Source: Paramecium octaurelia (Eukaryota > Ciliophora > Oligohymenophorea > Peniculida > Parameciidae). Taken from it: 64,000 nucleotides of DNA. Position numbers and translations under genes: made by a program. The notes beneath the pieces were generated by a model. The model was not told the DNA's origin, did no database searches, and saw only the letters and a program-made list of their open reading frames with translations. The DNA lies in contig CAJJDP010000140.1 of the NCBI GenBank assembly GCA_905182995.1, positions 1 through 64,000 on the forward strand, given 5' to 3'. Shown here piece by piece: positions 62,801 to 64,000 of the stretch. The first letter of the stretch is position 1. Every line of letters begins with the position of its first letter.

Positions 62801-64000
62801 CTTTATTTTCTTATTTATTTTATATACACCTTCCTCGAGATGATTAATAGCAATTGTCCAAATCAGTATATAGAGTGCAATTTGTTTTCATGTTTATGCA
62901 GGCATTCCTAGCTCTATTAACACTGCAATAATTATTGGAGTATTATTGGCAATATTCAAAGGTTAAATTGGAGTAAGGGTTAGTAAGCAATTGGCAATTC
63001 TATTCTGTAGCATTGGCTACAGGTTTACATACAGTACCTGTCCATATACATTTATGATCATTCTTTGAGTAGACGCAATTGTCGCTTGTTGCAGATCTAC
63101 ATGTATCAGCCATACTAGCACATCCAGTGGAGGCTCGATTTACTGTGCAAGAATAATCATATGCTTGACAAGCTTCAAACGAATAGGTACTACCAACAAA
63201 ACTAGAGCACTGACCAGCACTGCACGATTATGTAGTGCCTGATACAATCATGATACAAAAGTCTCTTTTATTCGAACAATCAGTATTTATTGTAGGAGTG
63301 GGAAGAGTATTGCAATCAACATGAGTCTATACACATTCTATTCCCCTTACAGCACATTCTCCTTCTTTAGAATATTTGCACTACCATAGATCTGCTGTGT
63401 ATTCATAACAAAAATCCTTTTTAAGATTGCACCCATTTGCATCCCTATTCAAAGTACAACCTGATATCTTTTCACAATCCCCTTTGGTTGTATACAAATA
63501 ATCAGTACATACTTTGTCTGTGCATTGGTTATTTTAGTAATTTGATTTGCATCTGAACAAGACAGCACTGCAATTAGCATCATTGTATATTTGCAATGGA
63601 ATTACAGAACAGTCTAACGATTAAAGTTCTTGACACCTACTTTGTGCCCAAATGCAATCAACTTAATTGATGGTTGAATAACATTGATACCGATATTTGT
63701 AATCTACACAGTTGTTTAGTTTGCTAACACATCCTTTCTGATCCACTCTACTCACTACTGTGCATTAAGGGTTTAGTAATTTACATTTATCGTGACTATC
63801 AAAATTATTGGAATCTGTGGAATCACTGCAAATAGATTCTCTACAAAATATCCCAGTCCATACACATAGCACTCCTGCAGAATTTATTTGGCATTATTAT
63901 GCATTTGGGTAATATTAACATTTCTGTAGATTCATGCACCCATTTAAACTGCTATTTACAGTACATTTATTGTATTGACTATAACAATCCTAATGAGTGC
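59865..64000 (-). CDS. GPI-anchored cysteine-rich surface antigen (3' part; start beyond window)
   Basis: Runs leftward from the right edge to TGA at 59865-59867 in a single open frame of about 1378 codons, with no intron seen. It is a tandem series of cysteine modules (roughly one CxxxxxC pair per 35-40 residues), for example LKSCAEFNTSKSC, GPCRWVPKLSKC, ECKMVSPLCTTDGLNC. These are typical of Paramecium immobilisation/surface antigens. The C-terminus has an N/T-rich glycosylation-like linker (TTTNQTQNQSNQTTNATT), then a hydrophobic end LELIIMFLIMVY, which fits a GPI-attachment signal. In Paramecium usually one such antigen is expressed at a time, with chromatin/RNA-based exclusion; nothing here shows which state applies. 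The N-terminus and signal peptide lie outside. It ends 52 bp from HYDIN, convergent. Confidence 0.88.

Noticed and set aside
1..64000. tRNA, rRNA, CRISPR arrays, transposase genes, bacterial-type operons
   Set aside because: None recognised on reading; the sequence is eukaryotic nuclear DNA. A covariance-model scan for small RNAs was not possible here.

Overview
The window reads as macronuclear DNA of a Paramecium-like ciliate. It is very AT-rich, genes are densely packed, TAA and TAG occur throughout conserved domains where glutamine is expected, and TGA is the only stop. About 50 tiny introns (19-29 bases) can be placed because removing them restores conserved domains. In most genes the summed exon length then becomes an exact multiple of three.

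Left end (1-9879): gene-poor and decayed. It holds two long direct duplications (1432 and 1401 bp), each pair separated by one N, a TPR gene remnant and a possible coiled-coil remnant. From 9880 the window is gene-dense: cullin (+), a protein kinase (-), a 1.5-2 kb gene-poor gap, a myristoylation-type AGC kinase, a CobW/G3E GTPase, APC11, a degenerate TGS1-like methyltransferase-fold protein, small hypothetical genes, an ATG1/ULK-like kinase and a 985-residue coiled-coil protein.

The middle (30.7-41.5 kb) is a signalling cluster. It has three hybrid histidine kinases with receiver domains, two of them a tail-to-tail paralogous pair, plus a Rab GTPase. Then come a signal peptide-EGF-TM-RING-H2 protein, a heat shock factor, a sugar-porter MFS transporter, a 4680-residue HYDIN homologue (45559-59812) and, convergent with it, the 3' part of a cysteine-rich GPI-anchored surface antigen running off the right edge.

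Most genes look unrelated in function. Shared themes are ubiquitin machinery (cullin, APC11, RING-H2), cilia (HYDIN, perhaps the coiled-coil protein) and phospho-signalling (three Ser/Thr kinases, three histidine kinases). The most notable sequence-level observations are frequent AAG 3' splice sites, one GC-AG intron, one GAG-ended in-frame intron beside a histidine kinase H-box, and the N-flanked duplications, which look like assembly joins.
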